64,000 bases of DNA, from NCBI GenBank assembly GCA_003246455.1, contig QKAF01000119.1:1-64000 (forward strand), given 5' to 3'. Shown here piece after piece: positions 8,503-17,693 of this stretch. Position numbers and translations under genes: made by a program. Under the pieces are notes generated by a model that was given only the letters and a program-made list of their open reading frames with translations, had not been told where the DNA came from and did not search any database. Positions within the stretch are counted from its first letter, which is position 1. Every line of letters begins with the position of its first letter. Origin of the DNA: Bacteroidota bacterium. GTDB lineage: Bacteria > Bacteroidota > Ignavibacteria > SZUA-365.

Positions 8503-9816
8503 ATGGAATGGAAGTCCATTTATCGAAGTAAGCTCAAGACAGCCGATGAAGCCGTTCAGGTGATCAAATCCGGCGACCACGTCTACATCCATCCGGGATG
8601 TGCCGTGCCGGAGACCCTGATCCGGGCGATGGTGGCCCGCGGAAGCGAATTGACCGACGTCCATGTGGATCATATCCTCACCATCGGTGAAGCGGGGTAC
8701 GTGTCCGAGGAAATGCAGGGACACTTCCGCCACAACGCGCTTTTTATCGGAAGCAACGTACGCAGCGCGGTCAGCAGCGGCCTTGCCGACGCGACGCACA
8801 TTTACCTCCACCAGGTCGCCAAGCTTTTCTATGACAAGATCATTCCGGTCGATGTCGCCCTGGTGCACCTTTCACCGCCCGACGAACACGGGTTCTGCAG
8901 CTTCGGCGTCGGCGTCGAAATGACCAAACCCGCGTGCGAGATGGCGAAGGTCATCATTGCGCAGGTGAATCCGAACATGCCGCGCGTGCTCGGCGACTGT
9001 TTCATCCACATTTCGAAGATTCATCATATCGTCGAAGTGGATGTGCCCATCAGGGAAATGCCGCAGGTCGGCGAGGTAACCGATCCGAAGGAACAGGAAG
9101 TCTACGATCAGATCGGCGGGTATATCGCGGAGCTGATCGAGGACGAAAGCACGCTGCAGATGGGTATCGGAGCCATTCCCGACGCCGTGCTGAATTACCT
9201 GGAAAACAAGCGCGATCTCGGCATCCACACCGAAATGTTTTCCGACGGCGTGATCAAGCTCGTCGAGATGGGGGTGGTCAACAATGAGAAAAAGACCCTG
9301 CACAAGGGGAAAATGGTCGCGTCCTTCGTTCTCGGCAACCGGAAGATTTTCGAGTTCATCGACAACAACCCGATTGTCGAGTTCCATCCGAGCCACTATG
9401 TCAACGATCCGTTCATCGTGGCGCAGAACCGGAAAATGGTCGCCATCAATTCCGCTCTGCAGGTCGATATCACGGGACAGGTCTGCGCCGACTCGATCGG
9501 TCCGCGGCTCTTCAGCGGCTTCGGCGGTCAGGTCGACTTCATCCGCGGCGCTTCCCGCAGCGAAGGAGGCAAACCGGTGATCGCGCTTCCCGCGACCGCG
9601 AAAGGCGGCGAACTGTCGCGTATCGTCCCGCACCTCATTCCGGGAGCCGGTGTGACGACCAACCGAGCGGACGTCCACTATGTCGTCACGGAGTTCGGCA
9701 TCGCCTCGCTGTTCGGTAAGACCGTCCGGCAGCGCGTGAACGAGCTGATCCACATCGCGCATCCGAAGTTCCGCGAGGAACTGCGTGCATACGCGCGCGA
9801 AGTGAAGTACATATAA
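8503..9816 (+). CDS. Acetyl-CoA hydrolase/4-hydroxybutyrate CoA-transferase family protein
   Basis: 437-aa class I CoA-transferase-like enzyme, cytoplasmic, moving CoA between acetyl-CoA and a carboxylic acid (4-hydroxybutyrate, butyrate, succinate and similar). Seen: the CoA-binding LQMGIGAIPDAVL (about residues 222-234), the segment LGIHTEMFSDGV with the expected catalytic Glu, and FGGQVDFIRGA (about 343). The C-terminal ITEFGIASL-like segment reads VTEFGIASLFGKTVRQR. Length matches the family. It lies 44 bp after the Ald-like gene and is probably cotranscribed with it; a strong terminator follows. Substrate cannot be assigned from sequence alone. Confidence 0.9.
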   Translation: MEWKSIYRSKLKTADEAVQVIKSGDHVYIHPGCAVPETLIRAMVARGSELTDVHVDHILTIGEAGYVSEEMQGHFRHNALFIGSNVRSAVSSGLADATHIYLHQVAKLFYDKIIPVDVALVHLSPPDEHGFCSFGVGVEMTKPACEMAKVIIAQVNPNMPRVLGDCFIHISKIHHIVEVDVPIREMPQVGEVTDPKEQEVYDQIGGYIAELIEDESTLQMGIGAIPDAVLNYLENKRDLGIHTEMFSDGVIKLVEMGVVNNEKKTLHKGKMVASFVLGNRKIFEFIDNNPIVEFHPSHYVNDPFIVAQNRKMVAINSALQVDITGQVCADSIGPRLFSGFGGQVDFIRGASRSEGGKPVIALPATAKGGELSRIVPHLIPGAGVTTNRADVHYVVTEFGIASLFGKTVRQRVNELIHIAHPKFREELRAYAREVKYI

Positions 9817-9872
9817 TCCGCGTTGACACGGGCGCGCATCGCAGTCGTCGCGCCCGCCGTCTGCAGCAATTG

Positions 9873-9900
9873 CCGGGGAGTACGCTCCCCGGTCTTTTTT
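9873..9900 (+). terminator. Rho-independent terminator after the CoA-transferase gene
   Basis: An 8-bp stem (CCGGGGAG 9873-9880 with CTCCCCGG 9885-9892), loop TACG, then TCTTTTTT. It separates the metabolic genes from the barrel/lipoprotein pair. Confidence 0.9.
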
Positions 9901-9984
9901 GCATTGCTTCTGACGGTAAAAACGTCGATACTACGTTGTATTCGTCATATCCGCTATTCAATACTCAACGATGCCAGGGTTTGT

Positions 9985-10770
9985 ATGACAGTCTCGCGAT
10001 TTACTGTTTCCACCCTCGTCGCGCTGCTTTGGCTCATCGCCGGCATGCAGGCGCATGCACAGTACCGCACCCAAATGTCAGTTCCGGCTCCGCCCAGCGT
10101 ACTCTCTCCCGATCCTTCCGTCTGGTGGATCGGACCGCAGATCGGAGTGAACATCAACTCCCACACGGGAGATTTTCTTACCGACTTCTGCCAGTGTTCC
10201 TTCGAGAACGGTTCGGGGGTCGGCGTGAGTGCGGGATTCGAGATTGGACATATGTTCTCGCCCCTGTTCGGGATCGCCCTCAAGGCGGTGTACAGCGATC
10301 TTCGCGCCGACTACAGCTATGAAATTGATCTCAACGCCCTGCTGAACACTGGCGAAACGGTGCTTGCCCGGCACGAACGGCAAAACGAGGTCGAACTCGG
10401 ATATTTCATGTTCAATCCCGTTCTGCAGCTGCATCCTTTTCCCGGGTTCTACCTGTTCGCTGGGCCGGCCGTCGGCGTAAACACGGTCGGAAACACCACC
10501 TACAAGGTTGTCATGGTGGATGAACGGTATGTCATCGACATCGGGAATCCCGATGAGCGCACCATCGAAATCGACAGCGGCGAGATTCCCGGCATCGAGA
10601 AACTCCGCATGGACGTTCGTTTCGGTTTCGGACTGAATATCCGGCTCGGCCGCAGCTTCGTGTTCTCGCCGGAACTCTCCTACAACCTTCCGCTCACCAC
10701 CATCTCTTCCGACGACAACTGGAAAGCAGAAGCGATCCACGTCATCGGCGTTTTCAAATTTGAACTGTAA
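9985..10770 (+). CDS. Outer-membrane beta-barrel protein (OmpA/PorT-like)
   Basis: 261-aa exported barrel. ATG 9985 is chosen because the signal peptide begins there (MTVSRFTVSTLVALLWLIAGMQAHAQ); the in-frame start at 9823 overlaps the terminator. The mature part has alternating aromatic/glycine strands and loop patterns of an 8-stranded barrel: WWIGPQIGVNINSHTGDF, VGVSAGFEIGHMF, LFAGPAVGVNTVG, MDVRFGFGLNIRLG, and a last strand ending in FKFEL. No active-site residues are expected in such proteins. It lies 20 bp upstream of a PorE-like lipoprotein, so the two may work together at the outer membrane. I cannot tell whether it is PorT itself. Confidence 0.7.
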   Translation: MTVSRFTVSTLVALLWLIAGMQAHAQYRTQMSVPAPPSVLSPDPSVWWIGPQIGVNINSHTGDFLTDFCQCSFENGSGVGVSAGFEIGHMFSPLFGIALKAVYSDLRADYSYEIDLNALLNTGETVLARHERQNEVELGYFMFNPVLQLHPFPGFYLFAGPAVGVNTVGNTTYKVVMVDERYVIDIGNPDERTIEIDSGEIPGIEKLRMDVRFGFGLNIRLGRSFVFSPELSYNLPLTTISSDDNWKAEAIHVIGVFKFEL

Positions 10771-10790
10771 TCAGCATGATTGTCGATACC

Positions 10791-12377
10791 ATGAAATATA
10801 TTCGCATCCCACTCCTGTTTTCCGGTCTGCTGATCGTGCTCACCGCGTGCGGCGGACTTCCCCCCGAACTGGTTGTCGATCACGACGGTGTTGTCGCGGA
10901 GAATCTCGGCGAGGCGGTCAACTCCTCCTACGACGATTTTGGAATGTACCTGTACATGGACCGGATGTATTTCACAACCAACCGTCCCACGCACGAGGGA
11001 TACATCCAGGGCGACGATTTCTGGTTCTCCGACCGGGAACCGACCGGATGGAGCAGGGCGCTCAATTACGGCGCGAAGATCAATACGCAGCGGGACGAAG
11101 GATCTCCGTACATCGGGACGGACGGAGAGTACGTCTTCTTCGTTCAGTGCTGGACCGAAGACGGGCTCGGGGACTGCGACCTCTACTCCGCACGCATGGA
11201 TTACAACGGGAAGTGGCAGGAAATCACCAATCTCGGGAACCGGGTGAATTCCAAAAACTGGGATTCGCAGCCGTATATCTCCCCGGATGGGGAATATCTC
11301 TATTTCGCGTCCGACCGCAGCGGCGGTTACGGCGGCACCGATATCTGGCGCAGCAAACGGCTGCGCAGCGGCCGCTGGGGTACTCCGAAAAATCTCGGAC
11401 CCGAGATCAATACCAGCGGGGATGAGAAAGCCCCGATGATCGCGCCCAATGGCGTGGATCTGTATTTCTCGAGCAACGGCCATCCGGGGCTGGGGGGCTT
11501 CGACCTATTCCGCTCGAGCATTCTGCAGCGGGAGAACTGGTCGCCGCCGAAGAACGTGGGGAAGCCCTTCAATTCTGCCGCGGATGAGCTGTTCTGGAGG
11601 CTTACGGCGCGGGAAGACACGGTGTTCATCGCCTCGTCGCGCGACGGCGGCATGGGCGGGCTTGACCTGTACGCGGTATGGCCCAATCCGTTCAAGGACA
11701 GCACGCGGTATATCTACTACGTCAAAGGCGTGGTATATGACACGATCACGAAGATGGGAATTTCGAAGGCGCGGATTCGCGTCACCCCGTCACAGGGGGC
11801 GCCGTTTACCATCGAAACCAACAGCAACGGCCGCTATCAGTTCCGGACCGAACTTTCCCGCTCCTATGAAATGACCGCCTCGGCGACCGGCTACGAAGAA
11901 GTCGCGGCCAATATCGCCGTCCCGTCATTCCTCTATTACAACGAGTTTCGCAAGAGTTTCGGACTGCCGCCGATCGCGCCGGTCGCGTCGACGGATGAGG
12001 GAGACGGGACCGGAGGCCGGCCGGCCGCAGACCTCATCGTGTCATACTTCGAATTCGATAAATCGGACGTGCTCCCGGAATACAAGGAGGAACTGCGCGA
12101 CCTGTTCGAAACGGATCTGAAGCCCCTGATGGACGCCGGAACCGTCTTCACGGTGACGCTCGATGCCCATACCGACGACCGCGGCACGGAAGAATACAAT
12201 TTCAGCCTCTCCCGCAAGCGCGGAGCCGCCGTGAGCAAGTATCTGCGTGATCTCGGCGTTCCTCTCGAAGCCATCAAGGTCAATGCGTACGGAGAGGCCC
12301 GTCCTGCCTCACCGGGCGACAGCGACGAGGCGCGGTCCCTCAACCGTCGGGTCGAGCTCCGGATCAGCACGCAGTAA
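10791..12377 (+). CDS. PorE-like lipoprotein: beta-propeller, carboxypeptidase-regulatory and OmpA domains
   Basis: 528-aa lipoprotein. The lipobox LTAC gives a lipidated Cys about 20 residues in. Residues ~45-305 hold WD40-like/PD40 propeller blades (repeated SPDGEYLYFASDR, GGTDIWRS, PNGVDLYFSSN, GGFDLF, GGLDLY). Residues ~315-385 form a carboxypeptidase-regulatory-like domain (VKGVVYDTITKMGISKARIRV). The C-terminal ~115 residues are an OmpA peptidoglycan-binding domain (FEFDKSDVLPEY, HTDDRGTEEYNFSLSRKRG, SLNRRVEL). This order matches T9SS protein PorE except that the TPR part is missing. ATG 10791 is preferred; ATG 10776 in the same frame would add five residues. It follows the barrel gene directly, suggesting an outer-membrane-to-peptidoglycan tether. 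Confidence 0.8.
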   Translation: MKYIRIPLLFSGLLIVLTACGGLPPELVVDHDGVVAENLGEAVNSSYDDFGMYLYMDRMYFTTNRPTHEGYIQGDDFWFSDREPTGWSRALNYGAKINTQRDEGSPYIGTDGEYVFFVQCWTEDGLGDCDLYSARMDYNGKWQEITNLGNRVNSKNWDSQPYISPDGEYLYFASDRSGGYGGTDIWRSKRLRSGRWGTPKNLGPEINTSGDEKAPMIAPNGVDLYFSSNGHPGLGGFDLFRSSILQRENWSPPKNVGKPFNSAADELFWRLTAREDTVFIASSRDGGMGGLDLYAVWPNPFKDSTRYIYYVKGVVYDTITKMGISKARIRVTPSQGAPFTIETNSNGRYQFRTELSRSYEMTASATGYEEVAANIAVPSFLYYNEFRKSFGLPPIAPVASTDEGDGTGGRPAADLIVSYFEFDKSDVLPEYKEELRDLFETDLKPLMDAGTVFTVTLDAHTDDRGTEEYNFSLSRKRGAAVSKYLRDLGVPLEAIKVNAYGEARPASPGDSDEARSLNRRVELRISTQ

Positions 12378-12542
12378 GCTTCATTCCGGCGTCTGGATGG
12401 GGCCCCCGTGTTCTCGGAAGTACCCGGATTTATTCCTTGATTCCCGGAGGGGGATTGAAGACATTCTGCTGTAACTAATCTCCAGCATTTTTGTCTTTAT
12501 TGGTGGCATCTCACTGCGTCTCCAGCAAAAAGAGGATTCCCC

Positions 12543-14678
12543 TTGCTGCATTTATCCGGTCTCCATCGTCGAATGCTCCCCGCATTCATCCTCTCCGCGA
12601 CACTGATTCTCCTGACGGGCGGCATGCTGCAGGCGCAGCAGTTTCAGCTCAATATGGGGAACCCGGATTTCACCTACTATCCGCAGATTGAAATTCCCTT
12701 CGAAGTTCTGGACAACAGCGCAACGCTGGACACCATACTCGCGGAAGATTTCATGCTGTTCGAGAACGGGGTCAGGATGCTGCCCCTGGAGATTGCGTGC
12801 GGGGACCTCAAGGGCGCGCAGAAGATTCACTTCTTCTTCCTGATGGACGTCAGCTACAGCATGTCGTTTCGTGAGGGCACGACCCAGTACGACTGGGACA
12901 GCACCAAGTGGCGGCGCGCGAAATCGGTGTTCATCGAGGGTTTCAACCAGCTTCGTCCCCAGGATGAGGGCGCCCTCGCGAGTTTTGCCGGGGATTTTCA
13001 CCTCGAGCAGGATTTCACGCCGGACAAGAAAATGCTGATCGATGCGGCTTCCGGCATGTATCTGCGCCCAGGGACCTCCCTCTACACCGCGATCGCCACG
13101 GCGGTCAGCTATTCCGCGGCCAAGCCGGGGAAGCGCGTCATCATTCTCCTGACAGATGGTGTCGATAACCGGTCGCGGCATACGCGGGAGCAGGCGATAG
13201 ATCTTGCCTGGCAGGCCGGGATTCCGGTGTATCCGATCGGATTGGGTTTTTACCCGGATCAGAACGATCCGAACCGTGTCGACCAGGACACGCTCCGGCG
13301 GATTGCCACCGGTACTGGCGGGAAGGCCTATTTCGCGCCGACAAGCGAAGACCTCTCACGCATTTTCACCGATATCATCCAGAGCATCTACAGTATCGGC
13401 TGCGTCCTGCGGTATACGACGCCCGATACCTGCGAAGACGGTTCCATGCGCGATGTCAAGGTCGAGGCGAACATCAAGGGCGTGTATCTCGAAAATTCGT
13501 TCACCTATACGCTGCCCGATCTTCGTTCGCGCCTGACGGTGAGTGTTGATATTCCACCCGTGGTGAGAGCCCGCGACGTGTATTCGCTGCCGGTCATGGC
13601 GGACGGGGAAGTACGTTCCGGCGAACCGATCAGTTTCCGCGTGCGCCTGAATTACGATCCGCTGCACATGACTTTCGAAGCGCTCGATACCGGGCCCGGA
13701 GTCATTCCTCCCGCCGACATACGCATCACGGAAACCCAGCCGGGGACCCTGCTGTTCGAGGCGTCGAATTCCATGCCCACGCAGGGCATTGCGTACGGAA
13801 GCGCGACGCCCCTGTTCACGCCCCGCTTCCGCATGCTCGATCACGACAGCGTTGCGCCGGCCGGCGTTTCGATTGCCGTGGATTACGCCGAGCAGAATTG
13901 CGTGATGGTCACGGCCACGCATCCCACGAACTTCACCATCCACGGCTGTCCGGAGCAGGTCACCATCGGTTTCGATACGACGCTCGTCGCGGTGTCGGGC
14001 GGCGTGCTGCGTCTGCCGATCCTCATGACACCCGGAGTGGATTACCGACAGACGCTCGAGTACTCATTTGTTCTGAAATATGATCAGAGTCTGGTGGCAT
14101 TCGATCATATCGAAATCGACGGCAGCATATCCGAGCGGATGAACCTCTCGGTCACCGACGATCCGGGTATGCTTCGCATTGATGCGCAGCCCGGCTTGCC
14201 GTCGGAGAACAGCGACATTCTTCTTTTCGTGTATTTCAATGCAATCGAGACCAAGGATGCCCGACTCGTTCAGGTTGAAATTTCCGACGTGACCGTCGCA
14301 CAGGCCGCTCCGGGGCTGGTCGGATACAACTGCTTCCCCTCCGTCGCACTGTACGGGGAACGCGTGTTCATCGACGGCGTGTGCAATCCGCTGCTCCGTC
14401 TGCGGCCGAACCCTTCGCTGGAACAGAATCGGCCGAACCCATTCTCCGCCGGTTCGCAGCAGACGCGGATTTCCTATTCAGTGTCGGGCGTCGCACCGAT
14501 GCGTCTCGAAATCGTGGATCAGTTCGGTCGCGTCGTCGCGGTCCTCGAAGAGGGGCTGAAGCAGGCAGGATCGTACACCGCCACGTGGACCCCTGATGGA
14601 CAGCCCAGCGGCGTCTACCTCTGCGTCCTTCGCGAAGGAGAAGTTGTCAGAACGAGAAATATCGTCTATACGAGGTAG
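12543..14678 (+). CDS. Secreted VWA-domain protein with T9SS sorting domain (family member 1)
   Basis: 711 aa if TTG 12543 is used; AGAGGA sits about 7 nt upstream of it. ATG 12573 would still leave a signal peptide. A VWA domain spans about residues 90-290 with an intact MIDAS metal site: DVSYSMS, the GTSLYTA threonine, and LLTDGVDN. After it comes the conserved Cys module (GCVLRYT, TCEDGSMRDV), then two beta-sandwich stretches that resemble cohesin folds (FRVRLNYDPLHMTFEA, YSFVLKYDQSLVAFDH). The last ~85 residues are a T9SS type A domain (QNRPNPFSAGSQQTRISY to VYLCVLREGEVVRTR). It is the first of five related genes in this window and overlaps in signal with the next: its end carries the ribosome site of the 14681 gene. 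Ligand unknown. Confidence 0.85.
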   Translation: MLHLSGLHRRMLPAFILSATLILLTGGMLQAQQFQLNMGNPDFTYYPQIEIPFEVLDNSATLDTILAEDFMLFENGVRMLPLEIACGDLKGAQKIHFFFLMDVSYSMSFREGTTQYDWDSTKWRRAKSVFIEGFNQLRPQDEGALASFAGDFHLEQDFTPDKKMLIDAASGMYLRPGTSLYTAIATAVSYSAAKPGKRVIILLTDGVDNRSRHTREQAIDLAWQAGIPVYPIGLGFYPDQNDPNRVDQDTLRRIATGTGGKAYFAPTSEDLSRIFTDIIQSIYSIGCVLRYTTPDTCEDGSMRDVKVEANIKGVYLENSFTYTLPDLRSRLTVSVDIPPVVRARDVYSLPVMADGEVRSGEPISFRVRLNYDPLHMTFEALDTGPGVIPPADIRITETQPGTLLFEASNSMPTQGIAYGSATPLFTPRFRMLDHDSVAPAGVSIAVDYAEQNCVMVTATHPTNFTIHGCPEQVTIGFDTTLVAVSGGVLRLPILMTPGVDYRQTLEYSFVLKYDQSLVAFDHIEIDGSISERMNLSVTDDPGMLRIDAQPGLPSENSDILLFVYFNAIETKDARLVQVEISDVTVAQAAPGLVGYNCFPSVALYGERVFIDGVCNPLLRLRPNPSLEQNRPNPFSAGSQQTRISYSVSGVAPMRLEIVDQFGRVVAVLEEGLKQAGSYTATWTPDGQPSGVYLCVLREGEVVRTRNIVYTR

Positions 14679-14680
14679 AT

Positions 14681-16738
14681 ATGCGGCGGGTGCTGACAGC
14701 ATGTTTCTGCGCTTTCATTACCGCAGCATCGCTTTCGGCACAGACAGTCCCGGTGCAGTCCCGGATCGTCGACATTGACATCTCCCGTTTTCCGACCGTT
14801 GAACTCCAGGTGTCGGTGACGAGCACATCGACATCCGAACATCCTGCGCTGAGCGGCGTGCATCTCGACGAGAACGGCATCCCGCAGCGTATCGAATACT
14901 TCGACTGCCCGCGGGACAGTGTTCGTCTGTCCGTCGCCATACTTCTCGACCGTTCCGCCAGCATGGCCCGCATCGGGGACAGGGAGGACCCTGACAGCAC
15001 GAAAATGCGAGAAGCGGTGAAAGCGATCCGCGCATTTCTCGACCTTCTGGGACCGCAGGACGAATCCGCGCTCTTCAGCTTTTCGACCCAGGAACTCACA
15101 TTACGGAATCTTTTCACCGTCGAACAGGATTTCACGTTCGACGCGCAGCGTGTGAAGGGCGCTCTCGTCCCGATCGTCGCACGGGGCGGCACACGTCTGT
15201 GGGAGGCGATTATCGAGGCAGTCAAGCTTCTCGAACCGCGGCGGGGCCGGCGTGCGCTGATCGTCCTGACGGACGGCCGGAATCAATACGGGGAAGCCTA
15301 TCACACGCCGGCGATCGCCGCCGCGGTGGACGCGGGGATTCCCGTCTATACCATCGGACTCGGCATCGATGCGGATATTGGCGCGCTCGCGGGTTTCGCT
15401 GCGGCCACCGGGGGGCGGTTTTTCTTCGCGCCGGAGGCAACCGATCTCTCGGAGGTGTTCAGCGGCCTCGCAGGAACGCTCATCACCGACGCCTGCGTCC
15501 TGCGCTATACGTCGAGCAATCCCTGCCTGGACGGAAGCCTTCGGAATATCGATCTGACACTGGTCGGAAACGGGTTCGCCACTGTGGCAGACAGTTTTTA
15601 TTCGGTGTCGCTGCAGCTGAGCCCGGTCACCCTGGAGATACTGGGAAACACCTCCGTGACCGCACGCGATACCATCCACGTACCCATCACCCTTGCGGAG
15701 CAGTTCCCGACCAGGAGGCCGCTAACATGCTATATGACAGTCGATTACGAGCGTAACCTCATGCAGTTTGTCGGGGTGAACTCTGATGGAACCATGACGC
15801 AGGGAAGTCCGCCCACCATTGTTGAAGGTCCGCCGGGGGTACTGGAAATCAGCAACGTGGACTTTTTCCCCTTTCTCCCGACGGGGACGCTCTGCGAACT
15901 GCTCTTCCTCGGCGTACCGCGGGCGAATGACACGACGGCACGCTTCGAGGTTCACGATGCGGAAGTGCGAAGCGCATGCCCGACGTCCGTTACCGCCCGC
16001 GGGGCTTCGATTACGGTGAAGGCGTGTGAGGACGTTTTTACGCTCGGAGACACTACGCTTATCGTACTTCCGGGCGATGGGAGCGTCACGGATGTCCCGC
16101 TGCGGATCCAGGTATCCTCGCCACCCGGAACGCCGTTCTCCCTGTCGGTCGTCCTGGATTACACGGGAAGACCGTATGAGATCGTCGGGGTGGAAACGCG
16201 GGGGACGCTCAGCGCCGAAGGGGGCGTGATCATGGAGCAGATCGCGGCGGAGCGTGTCGAATTCAAGGTCCGGGGGACCAACAGCGAGAGCGAGACCGTC
16301 CTGCTCTTTGTCCGCGTCCGGGTCCGAAAAGCGCAGAGAGAACCTGTTCGGACAGAACTCCCCGTCTCCTCATTCGAGGCGAGCGGAAACTGCATCGTCG
16401 ATACCCGCATGGCGGGAGGAGGGAACTGGTCGAGATTTCTGATCGACGGCATATGCGAGCCCGTGCTGCGCATGCGGCCCCGGCCGGACCTTTCCAACCA
16501 TCCGAATCCATTTTCCCCGGGGACCGCGATCCGATTCAGCATGCGGGCAGACGGTCCGGTGCTCCTGCAGGTGATGGATTCGGGAGGACGGATCGTTGCG
16601 ACGCTTCTGGATGCCTGGATGAGTGCCGGTGAATATCAGCACCGCTTTGAAGGGAGGGATCTGCCTGCAGGTGAATACTACGCGGTCTGCACGACGGCGG
16701 AAGGGCAGACGGTGCGGAGGATGCTGCTCGTCAAGTGA
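14681..16738 (+). CDS. Secreted VWA-domain protein with T9SS sorting domain (family member 2)
   Basis: 685-aa paralogue directly behind the previous gene, with only 2 bp between; GAGGT just before ATG 14681 lies inside the previous gene's last codons, so translation is probably coupled. A signal peptide (residues 1-20) is followed by a VWA domain at about 80-275 with full MIDAS (DRSASMA, GGTRLWEA, LTDGRNQ). Then come the shared Cys module (ACVLRYTSSNPCLDGSLR) and cohesin-like beta-sandwiches (MTVDYERNLMQFVGV, VVLDYTGRPYEIVGV). A T9SS domain covers about 600-685 (NHPNPFSPGTAIRFSM to RRMLLVK). It lacks the Ig-like repeats of members 3-5. Its stop codon abuts that of the convergent trmH. Confidence 0.85.
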   Translation: MRRVLTACFCAFITAASLSAQTVPVQSRIVDIDISRFPTVELQVSVTSTSTSEHPALSGVHLDENGIPQRIEYFDCPRDSVRLSVAILLDRSASMARIGDREDPDSTKMREAVKAIRAFLDLLGPQDESALFSFSTQELTLRNLFTVEQDFTFDAQRVKGALVPIVARGGTRLWEAIIEAVKLLEPRRGRRALIVLTDGRNQYGEAYHTPAIAAAVDAGIPVYTIGLGIDADIGALAGFAAATGGRFFFAPEATDLSEVFSGLAGTLITDACVLRYTSSNPCLDGSLRNIDLTLVGNGFATVADSFYSVSLQLSPVTLEILGNTSVTARDTIHVPITLAEQFPTRRPLTCYMTVDYERNLMQFVGVNSDGTMTQGSPPTIVEGPPGVLEISNVDFFPFLPTGTLCELLFLGVPRANDTTARFEVHDAEVRSACPTSVTARGASITVKACEDVFTLGDTTLIVLPGDGSVTDVPLRIQVSSPPGTPFSLSVVLDYTGRPYEIVGVETRGTLSAEGGVIMEQIAAERVEFKVRGTNSESETVLLFVRVRVRKAQREPVRTELPVSSFEASGNCIVDTRMAGGGNWSRFLIDGICEPVLRMRPRPDLSNHPNPFSPGTAIRFSMRADGPVLLQVMDSGGRIVATLLDAWMSAGEYQHRFEGRDLPAGEYYAVCTTAEGQTVRRMLLVK

Positions 16739-17350
16739 TCAGAGGGAGGCCCATTCGATGAGCTTATCGCGTACGCCGCTCTCCCCGAGCTGAGGCGCAT
16801 CGTACAATCCCGCTGCGTTTCTCTGTCGCAGCGCTTCGTACAGCGACACCGCGGCCGCAACGGAGACATTCAGGCTTTCGACCATCCCCATCATCGGAAT
16901 TACATAGATCCCGTCAGACAGGGCGCAGGCTTCGTCCGAGACCCCGCGGGACTCATTGCCGAGGACCAGCGCGGTTTTCTCCGCAAAGTTGATTTCATGC
17001 AGGGTGATTGCTTCGCGGCTCAGGTGCGACGCATACACGCGGAACCCGTCTTCCCGCAGCGCGGCGAAACAGGCTTCTGTATTATCGTGGACCTGGAAAT
17101 CGAGCCATTTCTTCGCGCTGGCAGAGCTCTGCTTCCCATGGCGCTTCAGGTTGGGCGCCTTCTCGATGGTGTAGAGCAGATGCACTTTCTGGATGCCGAC
17201 GGCATCGGCGGATCGCAGAATCGCGCTGACGTTATGGGGATCCCACACGTTCTCGATCACGATGGTCAGATCGGTCTGCCGTCTGCGCAGCACAGTCTCC
17301 AGGCGCTGGCGTCGACGGTCGGTGATGGTATCGATGGTGTGTTTTCGCAT
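16739..17350 (-). CDS. trmH: tRNA (guanosine-18-2'-O)-methyltransferase
   Basis: 203-aa SPOUT-class RNA methyltransferase, expected to 2'-O-methylate G18 in the D loop of tRNAs using S-adenosylmethionine. The family motifs are present: ENVWDPHNVSAILRSADAVG near the N-terminus (motif 1), ALVLGNESRGVSDEA (motif 2) and IPMMGMVESLNVSVAAAVSL (motif 3, the knotted SAM site). It resembles E. coli TrmH along its length. I chose ATG 17350; an earlier in-frame ATG at 17365 lies inside the terminator hairpin of tRNA-Met and would add five residues encoded by its T run. The gene follows tRNA-Met directly and ends back-to-back with the VWA gene in a TGATCA. Confidence 0.92.
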   Translation of the reverse strand: MRKHTIDTITDRRRQRLETVLRRRQTDLTIVIENVWDPHNVSAILRSADAVGIQKVHLLYTIEKAPNLKRHGKQSSASAKKWLDFQVHDNTEACFAALREDGFRVYASHLSREAITLHEINFAEKTALVLGNESRGVSDEACALSDGIYVIPMMGMVESLNVSVAAAVSLYEALRQRNAAGLYDAPQLGESGVRDKLIEWASL

Positions 17351-17379
17351 AGAAAAAAAAGCCATCCTCGCGGATGGCT
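17351..17379 (-). terminator. Rho-independent terminator of tRNA-Met, immediately before trmH
   Basis: On the minus strand an 8-bp stem AGCCATCC/GGATGGCT (17360-17367 with 17372-17379) with a 4-nt loop is followed by a run of eight T. The first stem base is the last base of the tRNA CCA. trmH starts right after the T run, so its mRNA needs read-through or a promoter inside the tRNA gene. Confidence 0.8.
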
Positions 17380-17454
17380 GGTAGCGGGTGACGGACTCGA
17401 ACCGCCGACACGTGGATTATGATTCCACTGCTCTACCGACTGAGCTAACCCGCC
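17379..17454 (-). tRNA. tRNA-Met (anticodon CAT)
   Basis: 76-nt cloverleaf on the minus strand, with encoded CCA. The acceptor GGCGGGT pairs with ACCCGCT (one G-U pair at the end). D arm GCTCAGTCGGTAGAGC. Anticodon stem GTGGA/TCCAC with loop ATCATAA, so the anticodon is CAT. T arm GGCGG-TTCGAGT-CCGTC. The paired acceptor end argues against initiator tRNA. A tRNA-Ile with lysidine-modified CAU cannot be fully excluded. Confidence 0.9.
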
Positions 17455-17693
17455 GTGATAGAGAATTCTAAATTACGCGGAAGACCAGTAAAATCCAAAC
17501 CGAAAATCGCCGTGCGGGCGGCTCCCGCGGCCAGGCCGGGCGGCGGCGGCGGTCGTGCGGACGCATTCCGGAGTAAGGTGTAACTTGATCTTTTTTCAAG
17601 TGTTATATTAGCCGGGTACCGTTTCGCGGGGAGCCGGCCGGTATCCTCACGGACAGTGCGAAAGCACGGACTCGAGTCACATACTGGAATGAA

